IMG/VR virus record: IMGVR_UViG_3300017709_000009
Location: 1-38,166 of that record
Direction: 5' to 3' (one strand)
DNA from: a virus
Length of the DNA: 38,166 nucleotides
Shown here in pieces: positions 8,101 through 14,299 of the stretch. A program made the position numbers and the translations under genes. The stretch's first letter is position 1. The number at the start of each line of letters is the position of its first letter. Under the pieces are notes generated by a model that had not been told where the DNA came from, made no database searches, and worked only from the letters and a program-made list of their open reading frames with translations.

Positions 8101-8400
8101 AATAATGAATGGGCAGATGGGTGTCAAACCATTTATAATTACTGTGATGAAAATACAGTAACTAATATAGTAGAGTTTGGTGAAACCCAAATAATTGTAT
8201 TCCCTAACCCAACAAGAGATCGCATAAATATCGCAAGTAATTTGCGTATAAACGCAGTCCTCTATAACTCCATAGGACAGCCCGTGTTACAAGAAACTAA
8301 CGTAAATCAATTAGATTTAAGTCAATTTGAGGCAGGTATTTATAATTTAATCCTAACTTATAATGATCTTATGTTTACTAAAAAAATTGTTAAACAATGA
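5197..8400 (+). CDS. Large exported Cys-rich repeat protein with T9SS type A sorting domain
   Basis: 1067 residues. A signal peptide (MKHLLTSLLLLIGLTCLA, then QP) is followed by a beta-sandwich module (about 20-127). Next comes a CBM/starch-binding-like module containing GVLGNWNGWQVIPM (about 145-205). A second copy of the first module follows, the two sharing PET(A/S)W and D(T/S)(F/Y)GDG(I/L)C. There are then about 17 GC(T/S)D-x-xAFNY-x-x-xANTDDGSC-type repeats, twelve contiguous at residues 629-932. A CCNNEW...C segment precedes a C-terminal domain starting VFPNPTRDRINI at 1001 and ending FTKKIVKQ, the hallmark of type IX secretion cargo. The product should cross the inner membrane by Sec and be displayed or released by the host T9SS. 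A role in adhesion, surface masking or superinfection exclusion is inferred. Confidence 0.88.
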   Translation: MKHLLTSLLLLIGLTCLAQPTYLDLTIQLDQYPPETAWIITQGTDTIITSPSYANTPPNTLVEQRVFLNSNTDYTFTIVDTFGDGICCEFGDGFFITANNCDGVIFEEYEFGSSIASYDFNLTPCELPTSDITFRVNLANAPPEIETPGVLGNWNGWQVIPMIYDEDDEWFVTIPIQSGNYIWKFADFNNPDLQELPVGVGENSCFLFDGNGFVNRTLEVIEEENQMLLNYCWESCLPCGAIPGCSNPSAINWSPWVNFDDGSCVTQNIDCPLGEAPIEIVVTPDNFGPETSWILFGDQGGITSAPIGTYSGAAPGIPISTAICLPIGADYDVVIADSYGDGLCASCATNNPNLESGNVQIFNCNGDTLYNLQDEFPDGDFGYETLSTMFTPTVCGDITDIVGCTDPDFIEYNPDAIIDNPLESFCVTPIVLGCLDETQFNYNPEANTEDVIQFCDYTLTITDGVGDGWFGSWIGIHQQWYFSPQYQMGPNDGTELSFNVPGLDASKKTYIYFFTTPQSINTIQQCGFTLTNPGGDVILDIPFFSAVPFTEESGWYVYEIDLYCGNTCEEFIYGCLDNIAVNYNEEANTEDESCYYQPGCTSAGYLEYYTQGFEADFDNGNCQTLAVFGCTDIDAFNFDEGANVDNETCVDKIFGCTNELAFNYDPLANTDDNSCIPIIEGCTNPEALNYTLEANTEDFSCILPILGCTDPTSFNYNPLANTDDNSCIEVVFGCTDETAFNYDPLANTNVGCESIVEGCTDIEAFNFNVSANVDDGSCESIVFGCTDETAFNYNPNANTNVGCESVVEGCTDEEAINYDPQANTDNGTCEAEIFGCTDPTAFNYDELANTDNGSCEEIIFGCIDETAFNYDPLANTNIGCESFIEGCTDPSAFNYNPEANTEDFSCIEVIYGCTDPQAANYDEEANTDNGTCETVYANCVDSVVETYNLLELESECFAWVIDVSPSCCNNEWADGCQTIYNYCDENTVTNIVEFGETQIIVFPNPTRDRINIASNLRINAVLYNSIGQPVLQETNVNQLDLSQFEAGIYNLILTYNDLMFTKKIVKQ
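7081..7992 (+). repeat. Twelve tandem ~25-residue GCTD...ANTDDGSC protein repeats
   Basis: Within the T9SS-type gene, a unit of about 76 bases is repeated twelve times, each encoding GCTDxxAFNYxxxANTxxxxC. Two sub-types alternate in places: an A unit ending ANTNVGCES and a B unit beginning VEGCTD and ending DDGSC or similar. The protein sequence is well kept while third-codon positions differ between copies, so these are not recent DNA duplications. Five more divergent copies lie upstream in the same gene. Confidence 0.9.
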
Positions 8401-9440
8401 AAAAGCTTTTAATCACTTTATTATGTTGTGTACCTCTTTTAGTACAAGCCCAACAACTTAAAGATTGGGGTAAAAAACAACTCAAATTTGCTACTTTTTA
8501 TACCGCTGTAACGGGTAATAATTCATTAGCAGATATTAGTATTTACTCTATAAATCCTGCCACTGGTATTTTAGAAGAAAACATTGAGTCTACCCCTTTT
8601 GATTATACCCTAGCTTTTGGTGTTAGAAAAATAGCTCGTTTGGATTATGAAAATAGAAAAAATGTATTCTACAATGGTACTGAAACATCAGTTTCAGATG
8701 CTGCTACAGTAGGTAATGTAGAAGGCTTAGAATATTTATTTGAATTTGATTATAAAAGACAACAAGGAAGTAAATTTGTTGATCAACAGCACTTTTTAAG
8801 ATATGTTCATGATCATTGGATTTTAAAAGTAGAGTATGTGCAAGATGGCTTTGCTGATCTAAGATATTTTGAAGCTTCACAACGCTATAGATATAATATA
8901 GCTAAAGAATTTTCTCTAAACATTGGTTTAGTTCAACGTTTTTCTGAACCCTATGGATTTGATCCCTTATCTGAATTAGCGGGAGCTGATTTTACAAACA
9001 TAGCTATTGAACAAGGTTATGGTACTAATTTTGAAGGAGAATGGATTAACCCAAGTGGAGATATAGTGGCCGAAAATAATATAGTATGGAATGCTGTTAC
9101 TCTTCCTAACGTATTAAATGAATATGTTGATCAAGAAAGAGCTTTGTTACCCTATCAATGGAATCATTCATTAGTATTAGGATATGATTATTATCACTAT
9201 ACTAAATCATTTTGGCTCCACTCTTGGGCAAGTGTATTACCTCTCCATGTAAGTGCTAAAAACGAATACTCATATACCAACTTTGTTGATGGTAATACTT
9301 GGTTTGACTACACAGGCGGTTTGATTTTAGGGTGGCAAGTAAATAAACAATTAGGATTATTTTCCCAAGGAAAATACCATAAATACTGGAATAGATCGTG
9401 GCATGATTTTTCAGTCGGTTTTAATTATAGAATAATTTAA
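8397..9440 (+). CDS. Outer-membrane beta-barrel protein
   Basis: 347 residues with a signal peptide (MKKLLITLLCCVPLLVQA, then QQ). The rest is a series of amphipathic strands rich in Tyr, Trp and Phe (FLRYVHDHWILKVEY, WFDYTGGLILGWQV), ending HDFSVGFNYRII, a typical barrel terminus. The N-terminal WGKKQLKFATFYTAVTGNNS region is a short periplasmic or plug-like lead. Its ATG overlaps the TGA of the T9SS-type gene (ATGA at 8397-8400), so the two are translationally coupled. It could anchor or display the repeat protein, or change the receptor landscape. I do not recognise a named family. Confidence 0.75.
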   Translation: MKKLLITLLCCVPLLVQAQQLKDWGKKQLKFATFYTAVTGNNSLADISIYSINPATGILEENIESTPFDYTLAFGVRKIARLDYENRKNVFYNGTETSVSDAATVGNVEGLEYLFEFDYKRQQGSKFVDQQHFLRYVHDHWILKVEYVQDGFADLRYFEASQRYRYNIAKEFSLNIGLVQRFSEPYGFDPLSELAGADFTNIAIEQGYGTNFEGEWINPSGDIVAENNIVWNAVTLPNVLNEYVDQERALLPYQWNHSLVLGYDYYHYTKSFWLHSWASVLPLHVSAKNEYSYTNFVDGNTWFDYTGGLILGWQVNKQLGLFSQGKYHKYWNRSWHDFSVGFNYRII

Positions 9441-9452
9441 AACAACACAATC

Positions 9453-9671
9453 ATGGCATTTAAAGATATTTTTAAAGACGAAAACGACATTAACGAAAAA
9501 TCAGTAGTTGGCTTTGCAGCATTTGCTATTATGGTTTTATTTGCTATAGCGGATTTAACCACAGGATATATAGGTAAAGATTTAATAATTAATGATTATA
9601 TTTATAATTCATTTGTTATTATAACACTGGGTAGCTTTGGTATAGCGGGGCTAGAAAAATTTGCTAAATAA
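9453..9671 (+). CDS. Two-TM holin-like membrane protein
   Basis: 72 residues with two hydrophobic segments (about 17-35, VVGFAAFAIMVLFAIADL, and 50-67, IYNSFVIITLGSFGIAGL). They are separated by a short loop containing GYIGKDLI, with a charged N-terminus and a short Lys-containing tail. Size and topology fit a class II-type holin, which makes the inner-membrane lesion at lysis. Its stop overlaps the start of the nuclease gene (TAATG at 9669-9673), and a GH16 gene follows. There is no holin-specific motif, so another small membrane protein is possible. Confidence 0.6.
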   Translation: MAFKDIFKDENDINEKSVVGFAAFAIMVLFAIADLTTGYIGKDLIINDYIYNSFVIITLGSFGIAGLEKFAK

Positions 9672-10051
9672 TGTATGAATACAAAGCAATAGTAGATAAA
9701 GTAGTTGATGGTGATACTATCGATTGTACTATTGATTTAGGTTTTAAAACCTGGAAAAAAATAAGAGTTCGAATGGCGGGTATTAATACCCCTGAATCGA
9801 GAACAAGAGATTTAGAAGAAAAAAAATTAGGCCTTGCCGCTAAAGATAGATTAGTAGAAATCCTAGAATGTAATAATAATAAGTGTGTATTAAAAGTTTC
9901 GGGTGTAGGAAAGTTTGGGAGGGCTATAGCTACGGTTTTAGTTGATTCAATTTCCCCCCTAAATGGTAGTGATGGTATAACATTAATTAATGTTAATCAA
10001 CAATTAATTAAAGAAGGACATGCTGTTGAATATCATGGGGGAAAAAGATAA
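9671..10051 (+). CDS. Staphylococcal nuclease-like (SNase) endonuclease
   Basis: 126 residues. The OB-fold SNase pattern is complete: VVDGDTID (11-18) with calcium-binding aspartates, IRVRMAGINTPESR (31-44) supplying Arg34 and Glu42, and GKFGRAIATV (80-89) supplying Arg84. These correspond to the Arg35/Glu43/Arg87 triad of staphylococcal nuclease. The enzyme cleaves DNA and RNA in a calcium-dependent way. No signal peptide is visible, so it should act in the cytoplasm, perhaps in host DNA breakdown. It is coupled to the holin-like gene upstream. Confidence 0.88.
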   Translation: MYEYKAIVDKVVDGDTIDCTIDLGFKTWKKIRVRMAGINTPESRTRDLEEKKLGLAAKDRLVEILECNNNKCVLKVSGVGKFGRAIATVLVDSISPLNGSDGITLINVNQQLIKEGHAVEYHGGKR

Positions 10052-10078
10052 TATACGTATGTATATAACTAATGTATT

Positions 10079-10807
10079 ATGCATAAAACTATTAATTGGT
10101 CAGGTTACGAGTGGATAACTAGAGAAAGGTGGGGTAATGTCCATGCTGATAAGCTTTATTGTTATTATAATCCCAGTTGTGTTTTTATAGATAACTATAA
10201 ATATTTACATCTTTTAACTAAAAAAGAGCCCAAAAAATTTAAAATCAGACAGGGTGATCAACAAACCGTTATTGAATCTCCTATAGGAGTAGGTTTAATT
10301 TCATCTAAAGAAAAATTTGGGTATGGTTATTATGAAATAGAAGCTAAATTACCTTTAGGAGAAAATTTATGGCCCGCATTCTGGATGTGGAGTTGGGAAG
10401 GATGGCCTCCAGAAATAGATGTTTTTGAAGGTTATACTGATAATCGTAAAGGATATTTAAAATTTAATCGTTTTAACCCCTTTGGATTTTATAATTTAAA
10501 CTCGAATTTTCATTATAAAGATATTAAAACTAGTAAAAATGCCAATGTTAAAGCAAAAACACATTTTTTTGGTTTTAAAAACCCCGCTACTAATTTTATT
10601 AAATATGGTCTTAAGTACTTAGAAGATGAAATTACTATTTTCTATAATGGAAAGGCTGTAAGATCTTTACCTAAAGATTTATTACAATATTTCAAAGGAC
10701 ATTCAATGAATGTTATCATTAATAATCATGTAACTAAAGAAGTAGATGTAACCAAAGAAAATTACTCAGATTTTATTATTAAAAACTTTAAGCATGAGCC
10801 TTTGTAA
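10079..10807 (+). CDS. Glycoside hydrolase family 16-like protein
   Basis: 242 residues. The GH16 active-site signature E-x-D-x-x-E is present as EIDVFE at residues 112-117, preceded by the family-typical EKFGYGYYEIEAKLPLGENL and WPAFWMW. E112 would be nucleophile and E117 acid/base. GH16 enzymes cut beta-1,3/1,4 glucans and galactans such as laminarin, agar or carrageenan, so a marine polysaccharide or the host capsule is the likely substrate. The length is close to a bare catalytic domain. There is no signal peptide, so release would need lysis or attachment to the virion. It lies just downstream of the nuclease gene. Confidence 0.85.
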   Translation: MHKTINWSGYEWITRERWGNVHADKLYCYYNPSCVFIDNYKYLHLLTKKEPKKFKIRQGDQQTVIESPIGVGLISSKEKFGYGYYEIEAKLPLGENLWPAFWMWSWEGWPPEIDVFEGYTDNRKGYLKFNRFNPFGFYNLNSNFHYKDIKTSKNANVKAKTHFFGFKNPATNFIKYGLKYLEDEITIFYNGKAVRSLPKDLLQYFKGHSMNVIINNHVTKEVDVTKENYSDFIIKNFKHEPL

Positions 10808-10813
10808 TTTTTC

Positions 10814-10822
10814 TATATTTAT
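10814..10822 (+). promoter_or_regulatory. TATATTTAT element, candidate late promoter
   Basis: TATATTTAT lies 17 bases before the ATG at 10840, inside the only non-coding gap between the GH16 gene and the next gene. The same nonamer (or one mismatch) precedes genes at 13317, 15263, 18607 and 28562. It resembles the AT-rich box read by T4-type late sigma factors but also occurs inside coding sequence. Confidence 0.35.
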
Positions 10823-10839
10823 AACAAAATAACCAACAG

Positions 10840-11295
10840 ATGGCTAACAAACTGACTGAAAATAATGATAATTTTTATGGGTATAAAAGAAGCCCTAAAA
10901 AACGTGCTAAGGCTTCTGAGTCTTATAAGGGTGTAGATATGGAATTTGAATCAGTAAATCCCTATGAATTTAAAAAAGGAATGTATTGTGAGTTAGAAAA
11001 AATGGGTACTTCTCTTAGGGAGTCTGAATCTGATCAAAGAGAAAAGGCTACTGAAACTGTTCTTAAAAATTTAAAAGATGTTCCTGCTTATTATTCTTAT
11101 ATGGAACATTATGAAGCAACTACTCGTAATATGGATAGAAAACCTTCTTTTAAAACTTTCTTAAAAGAATTAGAAGGCCATTCAATGAAAGAAGTAGGTG
11201 AAACCTTTACTGAAGATAAAATGAAAGAAATTAAGCTTAAAGAAAATATTAGAGCTGAGGTTAGAAATAAGATTAACGAACTTTTTAAAAAATAA
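10840..11295 (+). CDS. Conserved-looking phage protein, function unknown
   Basis: 151 residues, highly charged and helical after a polar N-terminus (NNDNFYGYKRSPKKRAK). The C-terminal half has helices rich in Lys and Glu (FLKELEGHSMKEVGE, then KLKENIRAEVRNKINELFKK). No signal peptide, membrane span or known motif is seen. It heads a run of three closely spaced genes (gaps of 6 and 5 bases) after a TATATTTAT element, so it is probably the first gene of a late transcript. A structural or assembly role is possible but not shown. Confidence 0.65.
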   Translation: MANKLTENNDNFYGYKRSPKKRAKASESYKGVDMEFESVNPYEFKKGMYCELEKMGTSLRESESDQREKATETVLKNLKDVPAYYSYMEHYEATTRNMDRKPSFKTFLKELEGHSMKEVGETFTEDKMKEIKLKENIRAEVRNKINELFKK

Positions 11296-11301
11296 AATAA
11301 A

Positions 11302-11742
11302 ATGACTATTGAAGAATTAAACAAACTTATTAAAGAAGAGCTTGATGCTTTTCTTGAAGCTGAGGGTGATGATGATACCGAAGGGGGTGATGATATTGAG
11401 GTAACTACTGATGAACCTGCTATTGACACTGGTGAAGAAGCCATGGATTTACTCCGTCAAATTTATGATATGATTAAGCCACAGGTTGAACCCGAAGGTG
11501 GGGATGATATGGATATGGATATGGGTGACGAGGAAGCTCCTGTAGATGATGAAGCTGCTGATGAGGAGCCAGAAGAAGATCTTGATGAAGCCGTTGATAA
11601 CCATACATTCTTCAGAGGTGATAATGCTAATCGTGTTGTTCCTAAAGCAAAAGATGTACAAGGTACACGTGAAAAAGCTTCTTTAAAAGAAGGATTTGAA
11701 GGAGCAGCCCGCCTTAAAAAACTTGCTAATATTAAAAAATAA
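11302..11742 (+). CDS. Very acidic protein, possible scaffold or DNA mimic
   Basis: 146 residues. An amphipathic N-terminal helix (MTIEELNKLIKEELDAFLEA) leads into a long Asp/Glu-rich, low-complexity stretch (about 21-98, with DDMDMDMGDEEAP). A basic C-terminus follows, ending LKKLANIKK. Extreme charge separation of this kind occurs in phage head-core or scaffold-type proteins and in DNA mimics, but nothing specific identifies it. It lies 6 bases after the previous gene and 5 before the next. The reverse-strand frame opposite it is a by-product of its GAT/GAA-rich composition. Confidence 0.6.
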   Translation: MTIEELNKLIKEELDAFLEAEGDDDTEGGDDIEVTTDEPAIDTGEEAMDLLRQIYDMIKPQVEPEGGDDMDMDMGDEEAPVDDEAADEEPEEDLDEAVDNHTFFRGDNANRVVPKAKDVQGTREKASLKEGFEGAARLKKLANIKK

Positions 11743-11747
11743 TTTCA

Positions 11748-12920
11748 ATGGTCAATATAGACGCTTTATTGTCAGAATGGGCGTATAGATGTGAGAAGGG
11801 CTATCCAGATATGGATAGCCCCTCTGATCTTAAGGTTCTTAAGGATATCCTTAATGAATGGGAAATTTCACTGCCCGAGTTTCAAGAACAAATTATTACA
11901 GAACAAGAAAAACCTTCAAAAAGATCATCTGCCTCAGTAGTTCAGTTAATTCAAAAAATGGCTAAGGAAGGGGTATTAAAGGATAATCATATAGAATTTT
12001 TAACTAGATATCTTAATAGCAGGCCATTCCAAGAAAATATTGATGAGTATTTAGGTACTAAAAATATTGATGGAAATACTTTTGGTAAAGACGAAACTGC
12101 CGCTAACGAAAAGGTATTTCAAGTATTACAATCTGAAGAACAAGTAGATAAATTTTCAGAGTATATAAAAAATCCACTTAAACTCTCTAATTTGCCCGAG
12201 AGAGGTAATTTATTTGATGAAGTTAAAAAAGCATCTGGGCTTACAGATTTAGTAATACAAAAATTACTCCATATAAAAGGCCAAGAAGAAGGAAGAGGTG
12301 TTGGTAAAGCAGAGATATTCTTATCTATGTTTTTTGGTGATGTTAAAATGAGAGTAGTAGGGAAAGGTGATTTAACATGGAACGGAAAATATCTAGAAGT
12401 GAAAGGATCTTCTGCTAGATTAGGGGGAAGAGGTACCCCATGGCAAGGATTTAAAAATTCTATTTTAGGTCAATTAGCACAAGAATACGATAAAAGTGAT
12501 AGAAATCTTTCTAGTTTAATTAAAAACCTAGCAGATGAAGTTGACCCACCTACTGATATCCCAAAATTAAGAGATGGTATTAAGGAATTTGCTAATGCTG
12601 TTTATGGGAAAAGTGATATAATCGATAAAGTAGTTGATGAATTATCTGAAGAAGATTTAAAAAATGGAGAGAAAGTTAAAAAAGCTTTAATTAAATTATA
12701 TTATACCCATTATACTAAAGCAGAAAATGTTGATCACTTTATATTTGTAAATACTTCTATTAAGAAAAATAAAGAGGGGGAAAAAACATTTGCGCCTGCT
12801 AATTCTAGGTATCGCTTATTTAGTGCAGATGATATAGAAAAACTTATAGATACTAATCAGATGATAACAACATCATCTCCTGCTGTAGATAACCTATATC
12901 CATCTCTCAATACAATTTAA
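11748..12920 (+). CDS. Phage protein with PD-(D/E)XK-like nuclease core
   Basis: 390 residues. The central region reads GKAEIFLSMFFGD, then GKGDLTW, then KYLEVKGSSARLGG. An upstream Glu (E189), a strand ending in Asp (D208) and an E-V-K strand (E217, K219) reproduce the order of the PD-(D/E)XK nuclease active site. The N-terminal 150 residues are helical, with an ALLSEWAYRC start; the C-terminal third is helical with HFIFVNTSI near the end. It could be a phage nuclease or a packaging/processing factor. It has the last stop before the promoter-like region at 12921. The nuclease call rests on motif spacing and is moderate. Confidence 0.6.
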   Translation: MVNIDALLSEWAYRCEKGYPDMDSPSDLKVLKDILNEWEISLPEFQEQIITEQEKPSKRSSASVVQLIQKMAKEGVLKDNHIEFLTRYLNSRPFQENIDEYLGTKNIDGNTFGKDETAANEKVFQVLQSEEQVDKFSEYIKNPLKLSNLPERGNLFDEVKKASGLTDLVIQKLLHIKGQEEGRGVGKAEIFLSMFFGDVKMRVVGKGDLTWNGKYLEVKGSSARLGGRGTPWQGFKNSILGQLAQEYDKSDRNLSSLIKNLADEVDPPTDIPKLRDGIKEFANAVYGKSDIIDKVVDELSEEDLKNGEKVKKALIKLYYTHYTKAENVDHFIFVNTSIKKNKEGEKTFAPANSRYRLFSADDIEKLIDTNQMITTSSPAVDNLYPSLNTI

Positions 12921-12952
12921 TTTGGCTTTTCATCTTTCTTTATGTATCTTCC
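12921..12952 (+). promoter_or_regulatory. Second Bacteroidetes-type promoter candidate
   Basis: TTTG (12921-12924), exactly 20 bases, then TATCTTCC (12945-12952). Spacing and TATCTT core are the same as at 1887-1918. It lies immediately after the stop of the preceding gene and directs transcription to the gene at 13006, leaving an untranslated leader of about 50 bases. Confidence 0.5.
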
Positions 12953-13001
12953 CTTACTGTAGGGGGTAAGGGTAAGGGTCGCAACGGATCGCACAGTCGC
13001 A
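12951..13001 (+). promoter_or_regulatory. GC-rich structured leader with hairpin and TCGCA repeats
   Basis: CCCTTAC (12951-12957) pairs with GTAAGGG (12966-12972), followed by another GTAAGGG copy and then three TCGCA pentamers (12979-12983, 12989-12993, 12997-13001), just before the ATG at 13006. The segment is strikingly GC-rich for this genome. No T-tract follows, so it is not an intrinsic terminator. An operator array or a structured leader RNA is possible. Confidence 0.4.
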
Positions 13002-13005
13002 TATT

Positions 13006-13284
13006 ATGTCATTAAACAGTTTTTTCGATAGTATAGATACAGACGCACAGTTCGATGTGTGGCGTGATTCTATCAAGCAAAAATTAATTCACTTAAAAAA
13101 CACAATTCCCTTAGAAAATAGAAGGGAATTGCACTATGTTGGTGAAACATTAGAATTCCTTGATTCACTTAATATTTTAAGTAGTGATTTTTTAGCCCAT
13201 AACCCTGAAGCACAAAGTAAAACCCATTTTAAAGAAAGATTAAGAGTGTGTAATTCTTATTATGAAAAATTTGGAAAACGGTAA
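13006..13284 (+). CDS. Small soluble protein, function unknown
   Basis: 92 residues, mostly helical (IDTDAQFDVWRDSIKQKL, then RRELHYVGETLEFLDSL), with a basic C-terminus ending YEKFGKR. No signal peptide, membrane segment or known motif is visible. It is the first gene after the promoter-like element and the GC-rich leader, which suggests it is separately regulated from the genes upstream. Coding is supported by codon usage like its neighbours and by the spacing to the next gene. Confidence 0.6.
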   Translation: MSLNSFFDSIDTDAQFDVWRDSIKQKLIHLKNTIPLENRRELHYVGETLEFLDSLNILSSDFLAHNPEAQSKTHFKERLRVCNSYYEKFGKR

Positions 13285-13293
13285 AATGGTTCG

Positions 13294-13302
13294 TATATTC
13301 AT
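13294..13302 (+). promoter_or_regulatory. TATATTCAT element (one mismatch to TATATTTAT)
   Basis: TATATTCAT lies 14 bases before the ATG at 13317, in the 32-base gap after the previous stop. It differs from the TATATTTAT element seen elsewhere by one base and is followed by TAAAAATATTTA. Confidence 0.25.
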
Positions 13303-13316
13303 TAAAAATATTTAAT

Positions 13317-13520
13317 ATGGCTTATAAACAACAATTACAAACGGCATTAGACCGTTTAGATCAAGGATTAGCTCGTGTACACAGTTTAGTAAAACGTGGA
13401 GAAAATGCAAAAGCACTTCATTTTATGGAAAATGATTTAAAAGAACTATATGAAGAGTTGCAAAATATAATTTCAATTCAACCTTCAAATCATAACCCAC
13501 AAGTAGGATTCTTAGAATGA
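13317..13520 (+). CDS. Small helical protein, function unknown
   Basis: 67 residues, predicted as two helices with heptad character (LQTALDRLDQGLARVHSLV and MENDLKELYEELQNIISI) and a flexible tail. No domain is recognised. The ATG of the next gene lies inside its last codons (4-base overlap at 13517-13520), so the two are translationally coupled, and the small protein may work with the HD-fold protein. Confidence 0.55.
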   Translation: MAYKQQLQTALDRLDQGLARVHSLVKRGENAKALHFMENDLKELYEELQNIISIQPSNHNPQVGFLE

Positions 13521-14299
13521 TAGGAGCAGATCAAATTAAAGCTAATTTTGAATCTTTTAATAAGGTTTTAGAAGCAAATTTTAAGGACGAACGTCTTAAA
13601 AAATTAAAAACCCTTACTGACTGTCTAAAGGAACGAATGATGTTTGCTCCTGCGTCTACTAAGGATTGGTTTAATAACGCATTCCCTGGTGGTTATTTAG
13701 ATCATGTTTTACGCGTAAATAAAATAGCTAACCAACTACATAAATTATATATGTTTCATGAGGCTAATGAGTCTTACACAGAAGAAGAACTTAATTTTGT
13801 ATCTTTATTCTGTCAATTAGGTAAATTAGGTGATTGGGATAATGAATATTTTACTAAAAATGATTCTGACTGGCATGTTAAGAATTTAGGTATGGTATAT
13901 AAATTCAATGAAAATGTACCAGCTATGAAAATTTATGACCGCACTATGTATCTACTACAGGATGCTGGTATTAAAATTTCACATAATGAATATCTATCTA
14001 TTCGTAATCAAGAGGGTTTATTTGATGAAAGTAATAAGTTTTATTTTTACAGTGGACAGAAAGAAACTAAATTTAGAAGCCACCTCCCATTATTAATTCA
14101 TCAAGCTATTCAAACAGCTCAAGAAATTGAATATCAAATGTGGAGTTCTGGAAATTCGGTCATACAACAACCGTCTAAACCTGCAAATGCTTCCAAAGCT
14201 GATAAAAGTATAAGGAAAGCTAAAGCAATTAATACTGAAAATAACCCCAATTTCAACGAAAAAACAAAATCAATCATTGATTCATTCTTCACAGACTAA
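13517..14299 (+). CDS. HD-domain-fold protein with metal ligands apparently lost
   Basis: 260 residues. The framework matches phage HD-domain hydrolases: NAFPGGYLDHVLRVNKIA (54-71), LFCQLGKLGD (97-106), DRTMYLLQDAGI (141-152), IRNQEGLFDESNK (162-174) and LPLLIHQAIQTAQEIEYQ (190-207). In the active family, as I recall it, the second segment reads HDLGKLGD, the fourth contains HDG and the fifth contains H-x-A-D. Here these are CQ (99-100), QE (165-166) and Ile198, so most metal ligands are gone although H63 and H195 remain. It is probably a pseudoenzyme or has a new role. The C-terminal 50 residues are Lys/Ser/Asn-rich and disordered. It overlaps both neighbours by 4 bases or fewer. Confidence 0.7.
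   Translation: MIGADQIKANFESFNKVLEANFKDERLKKLKTLTDCLKERMMFAPASTKDWFNNAFPGGYLDHVLRVNKIANQLHKLYMFHEANESYTEEELNFVSLFCQLGKLGDWDNEYFTKNDSDWHVKNLGMVYKFNENVPAMKIYDRTMYLLQDAGIKISHNEYLSIRNQEGLFDESNKFYFYSGQKETKFRSHLPLLIHQAIQTAQEIEYQMWSSGNSVIQQPSKPANASKADKSIRKAKAINTENNPNFNEKTKSIIDSFFTD

Noticed and set aside
11109-11444. Reverse-strand open frame opposite the acidic and upstream genes
   Set aside because: It is Ser/Leu/Ile-rich low complexity caused by GAA/GAT-rich coding on the other strand. All other genes are on +.
12951-12972. Hairpin as an intrinsic terminator
   Set aside because: No T-tract follows the stem, and it overlaps a promoter-like box.
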